Source of the DNA: Inquilinus sp042743185
GTDB taxonomy: Bacteria > Pseudomonadota > Alphaproteobacteria > DSM-16000 > Inquilinaceae
DNA: 64,000 nucleotides
NCBI RefSeq assembly: GCF_042743185.1
Contig: NZ_JBHYMS010000034.1
Coordinates: 11,756 to 75,755, forward strand
Direction: 5' to 3'
Position 1 is the first letter of the stretch, and every line of letters starts with the position of its first letter. Positions 9,087 to 17,801 of the stretch are shown one piece after another. The notes under the pieces are model-generated. The model did no database searches, was not told where the DNA came from, and was given only the letters and a program-made list of their open reading frames with translations. The translations under genes and the position numbers were made by a program.

Positions 9087-9439
9087 GGCGTGGTGGCGAT
9101 CGGGAACAGCCGTGGCGGGAAGGCGTGGCGGCCGTCGACCAGCGGCAGCGGCGCCACGCCCCGCACCGCGGCCAGCGGCAGCTCGGCATAGAGATGCGGG
9201 AACAGGGCCCCGCCGCGCGACGGCTCCCAGCGCAGCGCGTCGCCCAGCGCTGCCGCGTCAACCGCCACCAGCACCAGCCCGTCCCGGCCGGCGAAGTGGC
9301 GGGCCGCCGTCTCCTCGGCCTGCTCGGCCGTCGAGAAGTGGATGAAGCCGTCCTCGTGGTCGACGGCGGAGCCGCGATAGGCGCCGGCGGCCTCGGCCGC
9401 CGCCCATTCCGCGGCGCTGCAGATCTTGTAGATGGTCAT
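9083..9439 (-). CDS. DUF952 family protein
   Basis: This 118-residue protein has the hallmarks of DUF952: the start MTIYKICSAAEW, DGFIHFSTAEQ, and the segment GGALFPHLYAELPL. The family is small and soluble, with a conserved FIHxS motif and a late H, and is of unknown biochemical function (a mono-ADP-ribosyltransferase-like fold has been suggested by others). It sits directly upstream of pyrD with a four-base overlap, an arrangement I recall from many alphaproteobacteria, which hints at a nucleotide-related role. Confidence 0.85.
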   Translation of the reverse strand: MTIYKICSAAEWAAAEAAGAYRGSAVDHEDGFIHFSTAEQAEETAARHFAGRDGLVLVAVDAAALGDALRWEPSRGGALFPHLYAELPLAAVRGVAPLPLVDGRHAFPPRLFPIATTP

Positions 9440-9600
9440 GGCGGGCGAACCCTAGGGAAGCGGTCTCCGCCCGTCAATCTCGGGCCGGTCCATGGTCGCC
9501 GTTGCGGTCTCCCGGGGCCGGCCCGGACGCCGGCAGGTCCGATGGCCGGTCACAGCCCGGATCGCCCGGCGATGCGGGGTCGGATCAGAGGATCGTGAGC

Positions 9601-9645
9601 GTTGCAGAATGCGAATCGTATGCGGCTGCGCGTTGCAAATTGCGA
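9601..9645 (+). repeat. Direct repeat upstream of sigma-54 promoter
   Basis: GTTGCAGAATGCGA (9601-9614) and GTTGCAAATTGCGA (9632-9645) match at 12 of 14 positions. They start 31 bases apart, close to three helical turns. Each copy is itself an imperfect dyad, TTGCA-N3-TGCGA. Phased dyads about 170-200 bases upstream of a sigma-54 promoter fit an enhancer-binding-protein site. That is inference. Confidence 0.45.
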
Positions 9646-9680
9646 GAGCGAGTTCGAGTTTGAAACTCGGCAAAAGTATA

Positions 9681-9710
9681 AATTCCAAAATTGATGAAGA
9701 TATTGGAATT
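9681..9710. promoter_or_regulatory. AT-rich inverted repeat, candidate activator site
   Basis: AATTCCAA (9681-9688) and TTGGAATT (9703-9710) form a perfect 8-base inverted repeat with a 14-base spacer. It lies in an AT-rich island that contrasts with the surrounding GC-rich DNA. The centre is about 110 bases upstream of the predicted sigma-54 start point, the usual distance for an enhancer or bending-protein site. Confidence 0.4.
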
Positions 9711-9780
9711 ATTCGTCCGATTTGACCTTGTGACTGGGGTCTTATCCGTCTCCGGCGATCCGGCCGGCCCGGTTTCGCCA

Positions 9781-9797
9781 TTGGCACGCCCCTTGCA
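9781..9797 (+). promoter_or_regulatory. Sigma-54 (RpoN) promoter
   Basis: TTGGCACGCCCCTTGCA agrees with the sigma-54 consensus YTGGCACGRNNNTTGCW at all key positions. The -24 GG (9783-9784) and -12 GC (9795-9796) are separated by exactly ten bases. Transcription would start near 9808, about 27 bases before the ATG at 9835. Confidence 0.75.
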
Positions 9798-9834
9798 CCG
9801 TCGGCAGGCATTAACATGTGGGGAGATGCCCAAA

Positions 9835-10053
9835 ATGGGCGACATTGCGATGACGGATAATCTGACGGTGGTCGAGCTGAAGACCCCGATGACCTATGCC
9901 CTCGACATGGTGACGGCGATGGGCGATCCCGGCATTACCACGGTCCCGACCAAGCCGACCGCCGGCATGCTGGCGGCGGGCGCACGGTCGGGCGGTGTCA
10001 CGGTGGAGGTCGCCTGGCGCGTGTTCCAGGCGATGGTCAACGCCGCCGACTGA
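9835..10053 (+). CDS. Small protein of unknown function, sigma-54 promoter upstream
   Basis: I do not recognise this 72-residue protein. It begins MGDIAMTDNLTVVELKTPM and ends with a probable helix, TAGMLAAGARSGGVTVEVAW then RVFQAMVNAAD. There is no signal peptide, membrane segment or cysteine. GGGGAG at 9820-9825 is well placed for the ATG at 9835; in-frame ATGs at 9826 and 9850 are alternatives. The gene is the only one between the promoter and the convergent MHYT kinase, whose 3' end it overlaps by 17 bases. The strong sigma-54 promoter is the main reason to believe it is a real gene. Confidence 0.65.
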   Translation: MGDIAMTDNLTVVELKTPMTYALDMVTAMGDPGITTVPTKPTAGMLAAGARSGGVTVEVAWRVFQAMVNAAD

Positions 10054-12055
10054 CCGGCCGGCCGATGCTGAGCGGCGGGGGCTCGAACACCCCGCCGCCG
10101 GCCCTTTCATTGGCCATGGCGGCGCCATCGCCGTCCGGCGCCGCGTCGCCGCCGGCCGGCAGCATCAGGGTGATGCGGGTGCCGACCTCGGGCTCGCTGT
10201 CGATCATCAGCATGCCGCCATGGCTCTCGACCAGCGCCTTGGCCAGCGGCAGGCCCAGCCCCGAACCCTCGCGCGGCCGCCGTGACAGCTTCCGGGCCTG
10301 ACGGAACGGCTCCAGCGCCAATGCGATCTCCTGCTCGGTCATGCCGATGCCGGTGTCGGCGACGGTGACGCGGACCGACCGCGCCACGGCGACGGCGTCG
10401 ATCGTGACGCGGCCGCCATCGGGCGTGAACTTCACCGCGTTGGTCAGCAGGTTGATCAGGATCTGGCGCAGCCGCAGCGGGTCGGCGTCCAGCAGCGGCA
10501 GGTCGCGCGCCACCCGCTGCTCGATGATGATGCCGTGCGCCTCGGCGCGCTGCGCCACCAGGCTGACCGCATCCTGGATGTCGCTGGCCAGATCGACCGG
10601 CTCCGGCTGCAGCTCGAGCCGGCCGGATTCGACCCGCGACAGGTCGAGCACGTCGTTGACCAGGGCCAGCAGGTGCTGGCCCGAGCGGTGGATGTCCTCG
10701 GCATAGCCGCGGTAGCGCTCCGGCAGCGGCCCGAGATGGGCGTCGCGGATCAGCTCGGAGAAGCCGAGGATCGCATTCAGGGGCGTCCGCAGCTCATGGC
10801 TCATATGGGCCAGGAAGGTGGTCTTGGCGTTGTCGGCGGCCTCGACCGTCCGCATCGCCTCGCGCATGCGCTGTTCGGCCACCCGCTCGGCGGTGATGTC
10901 GAGATGCGCCACCACGGCGCCGGCCGCGCGGCCCTCGGCGATCGGCGCGGCCAGGAGGCGGATGGTCCGGCCGCCCGTGCCGCCCATCGGGTATTCGACC
11001 GACGCGGCCGGCCGGATGCCCTGGACCACGCCGGCCAGATGGACCCGCACCTCGGCGCCCGCCGGGCCGGCGGCGGCGCACAGCGCGAAATAGTCCTCGC
11101 CGGGGCCGGAGCCGCCGCCGACGAAGCGCTCGCGCTCGCCCGGCCACTGCCAGGGCGGATTAGCGGTCAGGATGACGCCGCGCTCGTCGATCAGCGCCAG
11201 CGGCATCGGCAGCGCGTTCAGGGTGGCGGCGTGACGCTCGTCCAGGACGGCGAGCTGGCGCTGGGCCTGCAGCTCGGAGATCCGGCGGTCCAGCCGGATG
11301 GCGATCAGGGCCAGGGCGAAGACGACGATGGCGGCCGCGGCGATCAGCCCGGCCAGGATCGTCGGCGGCACCGGGATGCCGGCGGTGCCGGCGTGGACGG
11401 CGGGATCGGGAACGAACCGTGCCGCCGCCATGCCGATGAAGTGCATGCCGGTGATGGCCGCCCCCATGACCAGGGCGGCCAGGATTCGCCGGACGTGCCC
11501 GATATCGGACAGGGCCAGGTGCAGTGCCGCGGTGGCGGTGACCAGGGCGATCAGCACCGAGAGGGCCAGGACGACCGGGTCGTAGACGATGCGGCCGGGG
11601 GCCAGGATCGCGGCCATGCCGACATAGTGCATGCCGGCGATGCCGAGCCCCAGGCACAGGCCGCCGGCCAGGAGCGGCAGCGGAGGCACGGGGGCCGGGC
11701 GTGCGGCCGCGCCCGACGCCGCCTGGCCGAGCGTGGCGACGGTGAAGCCGGCGCCGGTCGCCAGCGCCGCGATCAGCAGCGACAGCAGGGTCAGCCGCAG
11801 ATCGTAGGCGATGTCGACCGGCAGGTGCAGGGCGAGCATGGCGATGAAGTGCATCGACCAGATGCCGCCGCCCATGGCCACGGCGCCGCCGGCCAACCAC
11901 AGCAGCCGTGCCTCGCCGCGGGCAACGCGGATGCGCTGGCCGAGGTTGAAGGCGACATAGGAGGCAAGCACCGCGACCAGGATGGCCAGGACCACCAGCC
12001 AGGGGTCGTGGCCGGGCATCAGGGAATGGGACAGACTATCGCCGGTGAAATGCAT
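10037..12055 (-). CDS. MHYT-domain PAS sensor histidine kinase
   Basis: This is a 672-residue inner-membrane hybrid-free kinase. The N-terminal 7-helix MHYT sensor (about residues 15-260) holds three repeats seen as WSMHFIAM, AGMHYVGM and TGMHFIGM, which are proposed to bind a metal ion such as copper and to sense a diatomic gas or redox state. A PAS-like domain follows (about 275-390), then HisKA with FLAHMSHELRTPLN (phospho-acceptor His420), and an HATPase domain with NLLTNAVKFTPDGG, DTGIGM and GSGLGL. No response regulator is directly attached. The small gene at 9835-10053 converges on its 3' end. Confidence 0.92.
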   Translation of the reverse strand: MHFTGDSLSHSLMPGHDPWLVVLAILVAVLASYVAFNLGQRIRVARGEARLLWLAGGAVAMGGGIWSMHFIAMLALHLPVDIAYDLRLTLLSLLIAALATGAGFTVATLGQAASGAAARPAPVPPLPLLAGGLCLGLGIAGMHYVGMAAILAPGRIVYDPVVLALSVLIALVTATAALHLALSDIGHVRRILAALVMGAAITGMHFIGMAAARFVPDPAVHAGTAGIPVPPTILAGLIAAAAIVVFALALIAIRLDRRISELQAQRQLAVLDERHAATLNALPMPLALIDERGVILTANPPWQWPGERERFVGGGSGPGEDYFALCAAAGPAGAEVRVHLAGVVQGIRPAASVEYPMGGTGGRTIRLLAAPIAEGRAAGAVVAHLDITAERVAEQRMREAMRTVEAADNAKTTFLAHMSHELRTPLNAILGFSELIRDAHLGPLPERYRGYAEDIHRSGQHLLALVNDVLDLSRVESGRLELQPEPVDLASDIQDAVSLVAQRAEAHGIIIEQRVARDLPLLDADPLRLRQILINLLTNAVKFTPDGGRVTIDAVAVARSVRVTVADTGIGMTEQEIALALEPFRQARKLSRRPREGSGLGLPLAKALVESHGGMLMIDSEPEVGTRITLMLPAGGDAAPDGDGAAMANERAGGGVFEPPPLSIGRPVSRRR

Positions 12056-12137
12056 CGCCGTTCCGGTCGGGCGGCCGCGACCGGAAAAGTCCGGCCGTGC
12101 AGCATGTTAGGAGCATATCCCCGGTGCGGCGGCGTGG

Positions 12138-13628
12138 CTATGGGCGACGACGCGGCGCCGCGATGGGAACGCCCCGAGGCTGCGCGGGACTCTGCCCGTG
12201 CCGGGCCTCGCCGCGCGCCGCGACGCTCCGGCCGGCCGCAGCCACGGGCTTGGCCGCCTCGGCGAAATCCAGCGTGACGGCGAGGCCGGGGCGGGCATCC
12301 GACAGCGTCAGCCGGATCTCGTGCAGCTGCGCCACCGCGGCCACCAGGCTGAGGCCCAGGCCGCTGCCCGGGGTCATCCGGCTGGCGTCGAGCCGGAAGA
12401 AGCGCTGGAACACCTTTTCGCGCGCCGCCTCCGGAATGCCGGGACCGGTGTCGCGCACCTGCCCGACCGGCCCTTCGGGCCCGGGTGCCAGCGATACCGA
12501 GATCGCGGTCCCGGCGGGGGTGTGGCGGATCGTGTTCTCCACCAGATTGGCCAGCATCTGGGTCAACAGCTGCCGGTCGCCGCGGATCCGCAGGCCGGGC
12601 GCCACCGTGCCGGCCAGCCGGTGCCCGGAATCGTCGGCCACCGGGCCGTAGGTGTCGATGATGGTCTCGAACACGCCCGACAGGTCGACCGGGGCGAAGC
12701 CCTCGCGTCGCGCGCCGGACTCGATCTGGGCGATGCGCAGCAGCGCCGCGAAGACGCCGAGGATGCCGTCGATGTCGGCCACGGCCCGCTCCACCGCGGC
12801 GTCGTAGTCCTCGGCCGAGGCGGCCTTGAGCCGCGCCGCCTCGAGGCGCTGGCGCATATGCGACAGCGGCGTCCGCAGGTCGTGCGCGATGTCGCTGGAG
12901 ACCTGGTGCAGCCCCTGCATCAGCTGCTGGATGCGGTCCAGCATGGCGTTCAGGTTGTCGGCCAGGCGGTCGAACTCGTCGGCCTTGCCGCGGCTCGGCA
13001 CCCGCTCGTCCAGATGGCCGTCCATGATATGGCGGGCGGCGGTGTTCACCGCCTCCACCCGGCGCAGGAAGCGGGCGCTCAGCACCAGGCCGCCGGCCAG
13101 CGCCAGGAGCACCGTCGCCACGGCGCCGGCCAGGAAGAAGCGGGTGATGCCCTCCTGCAGCTCGTCCAGATCATGGGTGTCGCGGCCGATGAACAGATGC
13201 AGCTCCGGCGTCAGGTCGACGCCGAGCCCGCGAATGAGGTGGCGCTCGGAAACGCCGTCGCCGTCGGTCGTCTCCAGCGGAATGTCGGCCCAGCCGGTCG
13301 CGACCGGCATGGGCCGCAGGTTGCCGGCCAGCACGCCGCCCTCGGCATCCTGCAGGGCGTAGTAGTAGTAATCCGGATCGATATCAGTGATGCGGTCGTT
13401 GATCGCCTTGACGATCTCGGGGGGCGAGGCTCCGGCCATGGAATCCCGGACCGTCTTCATCTCCGCGCTGATCGACAGGTCGATCTGCTGGTCGGAATAC
13501 CGCGTCATCGCCACGTAGACGATGCTGGACACCACGATGATCGAGACACTGAACAGCGCGGCGAAGCCCGCGGCCAGCCGGAACGTCGCGGTGCGGACCA
13601 GCCTGGCCCATGAGCTAACCAGGATCAC
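12138..13628 (-). CDS. Sensor histidine kinase of an OmpR-type pair
   Basis: This 496-residue classical sensor kinase has a transmembrane helix near residues 15-38, a periplasmic domain of about 130 residues with an unusual run of tyrosines (DPDYYYYAL), a second helix, HAMP, and HisKA with SSDIAHDLRTPLSHM (His249). The HATPase domain carries NLVENTIRHTP, DTGPGIP and GSGLGLSL. The start is a GTG at 13628 that overlaps the response regulator's stop by 14 bases; no in-frame ATG occurs before the second half of the first helix. Signal unknown. Confidence 0.88.
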   Translation of the reverse strand: MILVSSWARLVRTATFRLAAGFAALFSVSIIVVSSIVYVAMTRYSDQQIDLSISAEMKTVRDSMAGASPPEIVKAINDRITDIDPDYYYYALQDAEGGVLAGNLRPMPVATGWADIPLETTDGDGVSERHLIRGLGVDLTPELHLFIGRDTHDLDELQEGITRFFLAGAVATVLLALAGGLVLSARFLRRVEAVNTAARHIMDGHLDERVPSRGKADEFDRLADNLNAMLDRIQQLMQGLHQVSSDIAHDLRTPLSHMRQRLEAARLKAASAEDYDAAVERAVADIDGILGVFAALLRIAQIESGARREGFAPVDLSGVFETIIDTYGPVADDSGHRLAGTVAPGLRIRGDRQLLTQMLANLVENTIRHTPAGTAISVSLAPGPEGPVGQVRDTGPGIPEAAREKVFQRFFRLDASRMTPGSGLGLSLVAAVAQLHEIRLTLSDARPGLAVTLDFAEAAKPVAAAGRSVAARGEARHGQSPAQPRGVPIAAPRRRP

Positions 13629-14304
13629 GGAGGCAGTACCCAACGCCGCGGACGGTGTCGAGCAGGGGCGCGTCGAAGCCGCGGTCGATCTTGCCGCGCA
13701 GCCGGCTGATATGGGTTTCCACCACCGTCGTCTGCGGCTCGAAATGGAACTCCCACACATGCTCGAGCAGCATGCTGCGGGTCACGATCTGGCCGGAATG
13801 CCGCATCAGGTATTCCAGCAGCTTGAACTCCCGCGGCTGCAGGTCGATCGCCTGGCCGGCCCGGGTGGCGGTCCGCTTCAGGAGGTCGATCTCGAGGTCG
13901 GCGACGTGCAGCGCGGTCTCCACCGCGGCGGCGCCGGCGCGGCGGGCGAGGGCATCGACCCGGGCCAGCAGCTCCGCCAGGGCGAAGGGCTTGACCAGAT
14001 AGTCGTCGCCGCCGGCGTTCAGCCCCTCGACCCGATCGCTGACCCCGCCCAGCGTGGTCAGGAACAGGATCGGCACCGCGTTGCCCTGCCCGCGCAGCCG
14101 GCGGGCCAGGGTGATGCCGTCGATGTCCGGCAGCATGCGGTCGACGATCAGCAGCCGCGGCGCGCAGCCGGCGCGGGCGGCGGCAGCACGGGCCAGCCCC
14201 TCAGCGCCGGTGACGCTGTGCTCGACCGCATGGCCGGCATGGCGCAGCGAGCCGATGATGTGCTGGGCCGTCTCGTTGTCGTCTTCGATCAGGAGGATCT
14301 GCAT
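13615..14304 (-). CDS. OmpR/PhoB-family response regulator
   Basis: This 229-residue regulator has a receiver domain (residues 1-115, acidic pocket EDD, phospho-acceptor Asp55 in LLIVDRMLPD, conserved Lys in YLVKPFALAE) and a winged-helix DNA-binding domain (about 130-225) with RTATRAGQAIDLQPREFKLL and a VRGVGYCL end. It is co-transcribed with, and overlaps, the downstream kinase gene, making a complete two-component system. The ATG at 14304 follows a clear start of the receiver fold (MQILLIEDD). It is divergent from a LysR gene. Targets unknown. Confidence 0.92.
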   Translation of the reverse strand: MQILLIEDDNETAQHIIGSLRHAGHAVEHSVTGAEGLARAAAARAGCAPRLLIVDRMLPDIDGITLARRLRGQGNAVPILFLTTLGGVSDRVEGLNAGGDDYLVKPFALAELLARVDALARRAGAAAVETALHVADLEIDLLKRTATRAGQAIDLQPREFKLLEYLMRHSGQIVTRSMLLEHVWEFHFEPQTTVVETHISRLRGKIDRGFDAPLLDTVRGVGYCLRDPG

Positions 14305-14536
14305 GGGCGCGTCAGGCTCTCGGACAGCGGATCGCTGGCGTGACGGACGGACCACGCCGAGAGAGCTTCCCACCGCTCCCGCCGGACCGTCGCACGCCGA
14401 GACGGTGCCGCGGGCGTTTGACCCGGGGCCGGAGAGTAGGGGGAAGGCCCGCGGCGGCGTACTTACGTTTTGGTAATCCGGAGTCCATGTCGCCGCACGG
14501 CGGCGTCCTCCGATACAATCATCGTCCTCCCGGAGC

Positions 14537-15451
14537 ATGACACACGGGTGCATCGTGAACGACAGGGATCTCAGGGTGTTCGAGGCGGTGGCCCGCACCG
14601 GCGGCATCGGCCGGGCGGCGGCCGAGCTCAACACCGTCCAGTCCAACGTCACCGCCCGGATCCGGGCGCTGGAGGAGGAGCTGGGCCTGCCGCTGTTCGA
14701 GCGGCACAGCCGCGGCGTCGTCCTGACCGCGGCCGGGCGGCGCCTCCTGCCCTATGCCGGGCGGGTGGGGCAACTGCTGGCGGACGCCGCGCGGGCGGCC
14801 CGCGACGACGGCACGCCGGGCGGGCCGCTGACCCTCGGTGCGCTCGAGACCACGGCGGCGCTGCGGCTGTCGCCCGCCTTGGCCGCCTATGCCGCGGCCC
14901 ATCCGGCGGTCGACCTGGCGCTGCGCACCGGCACCACGGCCGAGCTGGTGGCCGAGGTGCTGGCGCGGCGGGTCGACGGCACCTTCGTCTGCGGCCCGGT
15001 GCACCACCCCGACCTCGCCGCCGAGGTCGTGTTCGAGGAGGAGCTGGTGCTGCTGACCGCGCCCGGCGCCGGCGGGCTCGACCGGCTGCTGGCCGACGGC
15101 ACCGCGTCCGGCGGCCTGCGCATCGTCGTGCTGCGCGCCGGCTGCTCCTACCGCCAGCGGCTGGAGGAGGTGCTGGCCCGGCGCGGGGCGGTCGGCCTGC
15201 GCCGGCTCGAATTCGGCACGTTGGAGGCGATCTTCGGCTGCGTCGCCGCCGGGCTCGGCATCACCCTGCTGCCGCGCGCCCTGATCGGCCCGGTCTGGGC
15301 CGCCGGGCGGGTGGCGGTGCACGGCCTGACGCCGGCCGAGGCGCGGGTCGAGACGCTGTTCATCCGCCATCGCGACGCGCCGGAGACTAGCGCGCTGACC
15401 GCCTTCCTCGACCTGTTCCGTGCCGATGGGGCGGTCCGTGCGGCGGAGTAG
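14537..15451 (+). CDS. LysR-family transcriptional regulator
   Basis: This 304-residue regulator has an N-terminal winged HTH (DLRVFEAVARTGGIGRAAAELNTVQSNVTARIR region, residues 8-65) and a periplasmic-binding-like effector domain. The ATG at 14537 is used here; a GTG at 14555 gives the start closest to the conserved MNDRDLRVFEAV. It lies 74 bases upstream of an MFS transporter in the same direction, which together with the nitronate monooxygenase gene is its likely target set. Effector unknown. Confidence 0.9.
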   Translation: MTHGCIVNDRDLRVFEAVARTGGIGRAAAELNTVQSNVTARIRALEEELGLPLFERHSRGVVLTAAGRRLLPYAGRVGQLLADAARAARDDGTPGGPLTLGALETTAALRLSPALAAYAAAHPAVDLALRTGTTAELVAEVLARRVDGTFVCGPVHHPDLAAEVVFEEELVLLTAPGAGGLDRLLADGTASGGLRIVVLRAGCSYRQRLEEVLARRGAVGLRRLEFGTLEAIFGCVAAGLGITLLPRALIGPVWAAGRVAVHGLTPAEARVETLFIRHRDAPETSALTAFLDLFRADGAVRAAE

Positions 15452-15525
15452 TCATCTGCCATAGTGATGGTGATGATCAAAAGTAGACATTATTCGAGAC
15501 GGCTCGCCCTCCCTATCCTGGTGGC

Positions 15526-16743
15526 ATGTCCTCCGCCGCCCTTCCCCGCCCGATCCTCTCCGCCCTGTGCGCCAGCCTGGTCGGCATCGGCCTGGCGCGC
15601 TTCGCCTATACGCCGCTGATCCCGTCGCTGATCGACGCCGGCTGGCTGACGCCGGGCGGGGCGGCGCAGCTCGGTGCCGCCAATCTCGCCGGCTATCTCG
15701 CCGGCGCCCTGTGCGCCCGTCGGCTCGCCGCGCCGGCCGGGCCGGTGCCGCCGCTGCGCGGCATGATGCTGCTCGCCGCCATCTCCTTCCTGGCCTGCGC
15801 GGTGCCGCTGTCGCCGCTGTGGCTGCTGGCCTGGCGCTTCGCCGCCGGCCTCGCCGGCGGGGCGATCATGGTGCTGGCCGCCCCGGCTGTGCTGCCCGGG
15901 ATCGAGCCGGCGCATCGCGGCCGTGCCGGCGGGCTGATCTTCGCCGGCGTCGGGCTCGGCATCGCCGCCTCCGGCACGCTGGTGCCGCTGCTGCTGCAGG
16001 CGGGGCTGGAGGCGACCTGGGCCGGCCTCGGCGTCCTGGCCCTGGCGCTGACGGCGCTGGGCTGGGGCGGCTGGCCCTGGGCCTCGCCGGCCGCGCCCGA
16101 GGCGGCTTCGGCCGGATCCCGTCCGCCGGCCCTGGCGCTGGCCGGGCTCAGCGCGGAATACGCGCTCAACGCCGTCGGGCTGGTGCCGCACATGGTCTTC
16201 CTGGTCGACTTCGTGGTCCGCGGCCTCGGCCGCGGCCTCACGGCCGGCGCGGTCGACTGGGTGCTGTTCGGCCTCGGCGCGGTGGCCGGGCCGGTGCTGC
16301 TCGGCCGGCTGGCCGACCGGGTCGGTTTCCGGGCCGCGCTGCGCCTGGCCTTCCTGGTCCAGGCCGCGGCCGTCGGCCTGCCGGCCGTGGCCGACGGCAC
16401 CGTGGCGCTGGCCGCCTCCAGCCTGGTCGTCGGCGCCTTCGTCCCCGGCATCGTGCCGCTGGTGCTCGGCCGGGTCCAGGCGCTGGTCGCCGATCCGGCC
16501 GCCCGCGACGCCGCCTGGCGCCGGGCCACGGTCGGCTTCGCAGTCGGGCAGGCCGCCGCGGCCTACGGCTTCTCCGCCCTGTTCGCCGGCGGTTCCGGCC
16601 ACGCCCTGCTGTTCGGGATCGGCGCCGCGGCGCTGGTCCTGGCCTTCGCCCTCGACATCGGGCTCGACCGCCCGTCCCGCTGGGGGCACCCTGCGTCCGA
16701 CTTCCGCATGAGGATCCGGCCATGTCCGTCGTCACCCCGCTGA
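15526..16743 (+). CDS. YbfB/YjiJ-family MFS transporter
   Basis: This 405-residue inner-membrane protein has about 12 transmembrane helices. The first helix carries the family-typical GIGLARFAYTPLIPSLI, and residues 250-275 repeat an MFS loop (LGRLADRVGFRAAL). YbfB/YjiJ proteins are presumed exporters of unknown substrate, and LysR genes often neighbour them. The 3' end overlaps the start of the nitronate monooxygenase gene by 22 bases, so the two are translated from one message. Confidence 0.87.
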   Translation: MSSAALPRPILSALCASLVGIGLARFAYTPLIPSLIDAGWLTPGGAAQLGAANLAGYLAGALCARRLAAPAGPVPPLRGMMLLAAISFLACAVPLSPLWLLAWRFAAGLAGGAIMVLAAPAVLPGIEPAHRGRAGGLIFAGVGLGIAASGTLVPLLLQAGLEATWAGLGVLALALTALGWGGWPWASPAAPEAASAGSRPPALALAGLSAEYALNAVGLVPHMVFLVDFVVRGLGRGLTAGAVDWVLFGLGAVAGPVLLGRLADRVGFRAALRLAFLVQAAAVGLPAVADGTVALAASSLVVGAFVPGIVPLVLGRVQALVADPAARDAAWRRATVGFAVGQAAAAYGFSALFAGGSGHALLFGIGAAALVLAFALDIGLDRPSRWGHPASDFRMRIRPCPSSPR

Positions 16744-17801
16744 TGCAGCGCTTCGGCCTGCGCCACCCGATCCTGCAGGCGCCGATGGCCGGGGGCGGCG
16801 ACACGCCGGCCCTGGTCGCCGCGGTGTCGGGGGCCGGAGGCCTGGGGTCGATCGGCGCCGCCTATCTGACGCCGGACCAGATCCTGGAGGCGGCGCGGGC
16901 GGTGCGGGCGCGCACCGCGCGGCCCTTCGGCATCAACCTGTTCAGCCCGGCCCCGGTGCCGGACCTGCCGGCCGACGCCGACCGGGCGGTGGCGCGGGTG
17001 GCGCCGTTCTATGCCGAACTCGGCCTGCCGGTGCCGTCCTTCCCGCTGCCGCAGGGCCCCGACTTCGACGCCCAGCTCGCGGCCGCGCTCGACAGCGGCG
17101 CCGCGGCGGTCAGCTTCACCTTCGGCCTGCCCCCGGCCGCTTCGCTGGCAGTGATCAAGGCGCGCGGCGCGGCGCTGTTCGGCACCGCGACCACGGTGGA
17201 GGAGGCGGTCGCCTGGCATGAAGCCGGCGCCGATGCGATCGTCGCCCAGGGCAGCGAGGCCGGCGGCCATCGCGGCAGCTTCGCGGCGGGCTTCGCGGAT
17301 TCGATGATCGGCACCATGGCGCTGGTGCCGCAGATCGTCGATGCCGTGCCGCTGCCGGTGGTCGCCTCCGGCGGCATCATGGACGGACGTGGCATCGCCG
17401 CGGCCCTGGCGCTCGGCGCCGAGGCGGTGCAGATGGGCACCGCCTTCCTGACCTGCGATGAGGCCGGCGTGTCCGATGCCTACAAGGCTGCGATCCTGGC
17501 GGCGCGCGAGCATGAGACCCGGCTGACCCGCGCCTTCAGCGGCCGGCCGGCCCGCGGCATCGTCAATCGCTTCATGACCGCGGTCGAGCCGCCGGGCGAG
17601 CCTTCGGGTGCGCTGCCCTTCCCGCTGCAGAACGCGCTGACCCGGCCGCTGCGCGGCGCGGCGGGAAAGGCGGGGCGGGCGGAATTCCTGTCGCTCTGGG
17701 CCGGGCAGGGGCTGCGCCTGGCCCGGCGCCAGCCGGTGGCCGAGCTGGTCGCGCGGCTGGCGGCGGAGACCGGGGCGGCGATCGCCCGGCTGAAGGGCTA
17801 G
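16722..17801 (+). CDS. Nitronate monooxygenase (NMO/FabK-like)
   Basis: This 359-residue FMN-dependent TIM barrel would oxidise nitronates (for example propionate 3-nitronate) to carbonyl compounds. It has the family start HPILQAPMAGG, the glycine-rich AQGSEAGGHRGSF motif with the conserved active-site histidine, and the FMN-phosphate segment VVASGGIMDGRGIAAALALGA. The ATG at 16722 lies within the end of the MFS gene. The pairing with an exporter and a LysR regulator suggests a small detoxification unit. Distinction from 2-nitropropane dioxygenase-like enoyl reductases rests on these motifs. Confidence 0.88.
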   Translation: MSVVTPLMQRFGLRHPILQAPMAGGGDTPALVAAVSGAGGLGSIGAAYLTPDQILEAARAVRARTARPFGINLFSPAPVPDLPADADRAVARVAPFYAELGLPVPSFPLPQGPDFDAQLAAALDSGAAAVSFTFGLPPAASLAVIKARGAALFGTATTVEEAVAWHEAGADAIVAQGSEAGGHRGSFAAGFADSMIGTMALVPQIVDAVPLPVVASGGIMDGRGIAAALALGAEAVQMGTAFLTCDEAGVSDAYKAAILAAREHETRLTRAFSGRPARGIVNRFMTAVEPPGEPSGALPFPLQNALTRPLRGAAGKAGRAEFLSLWAGQGLRLARRQPVAELVARLAAETGAAIARLKG

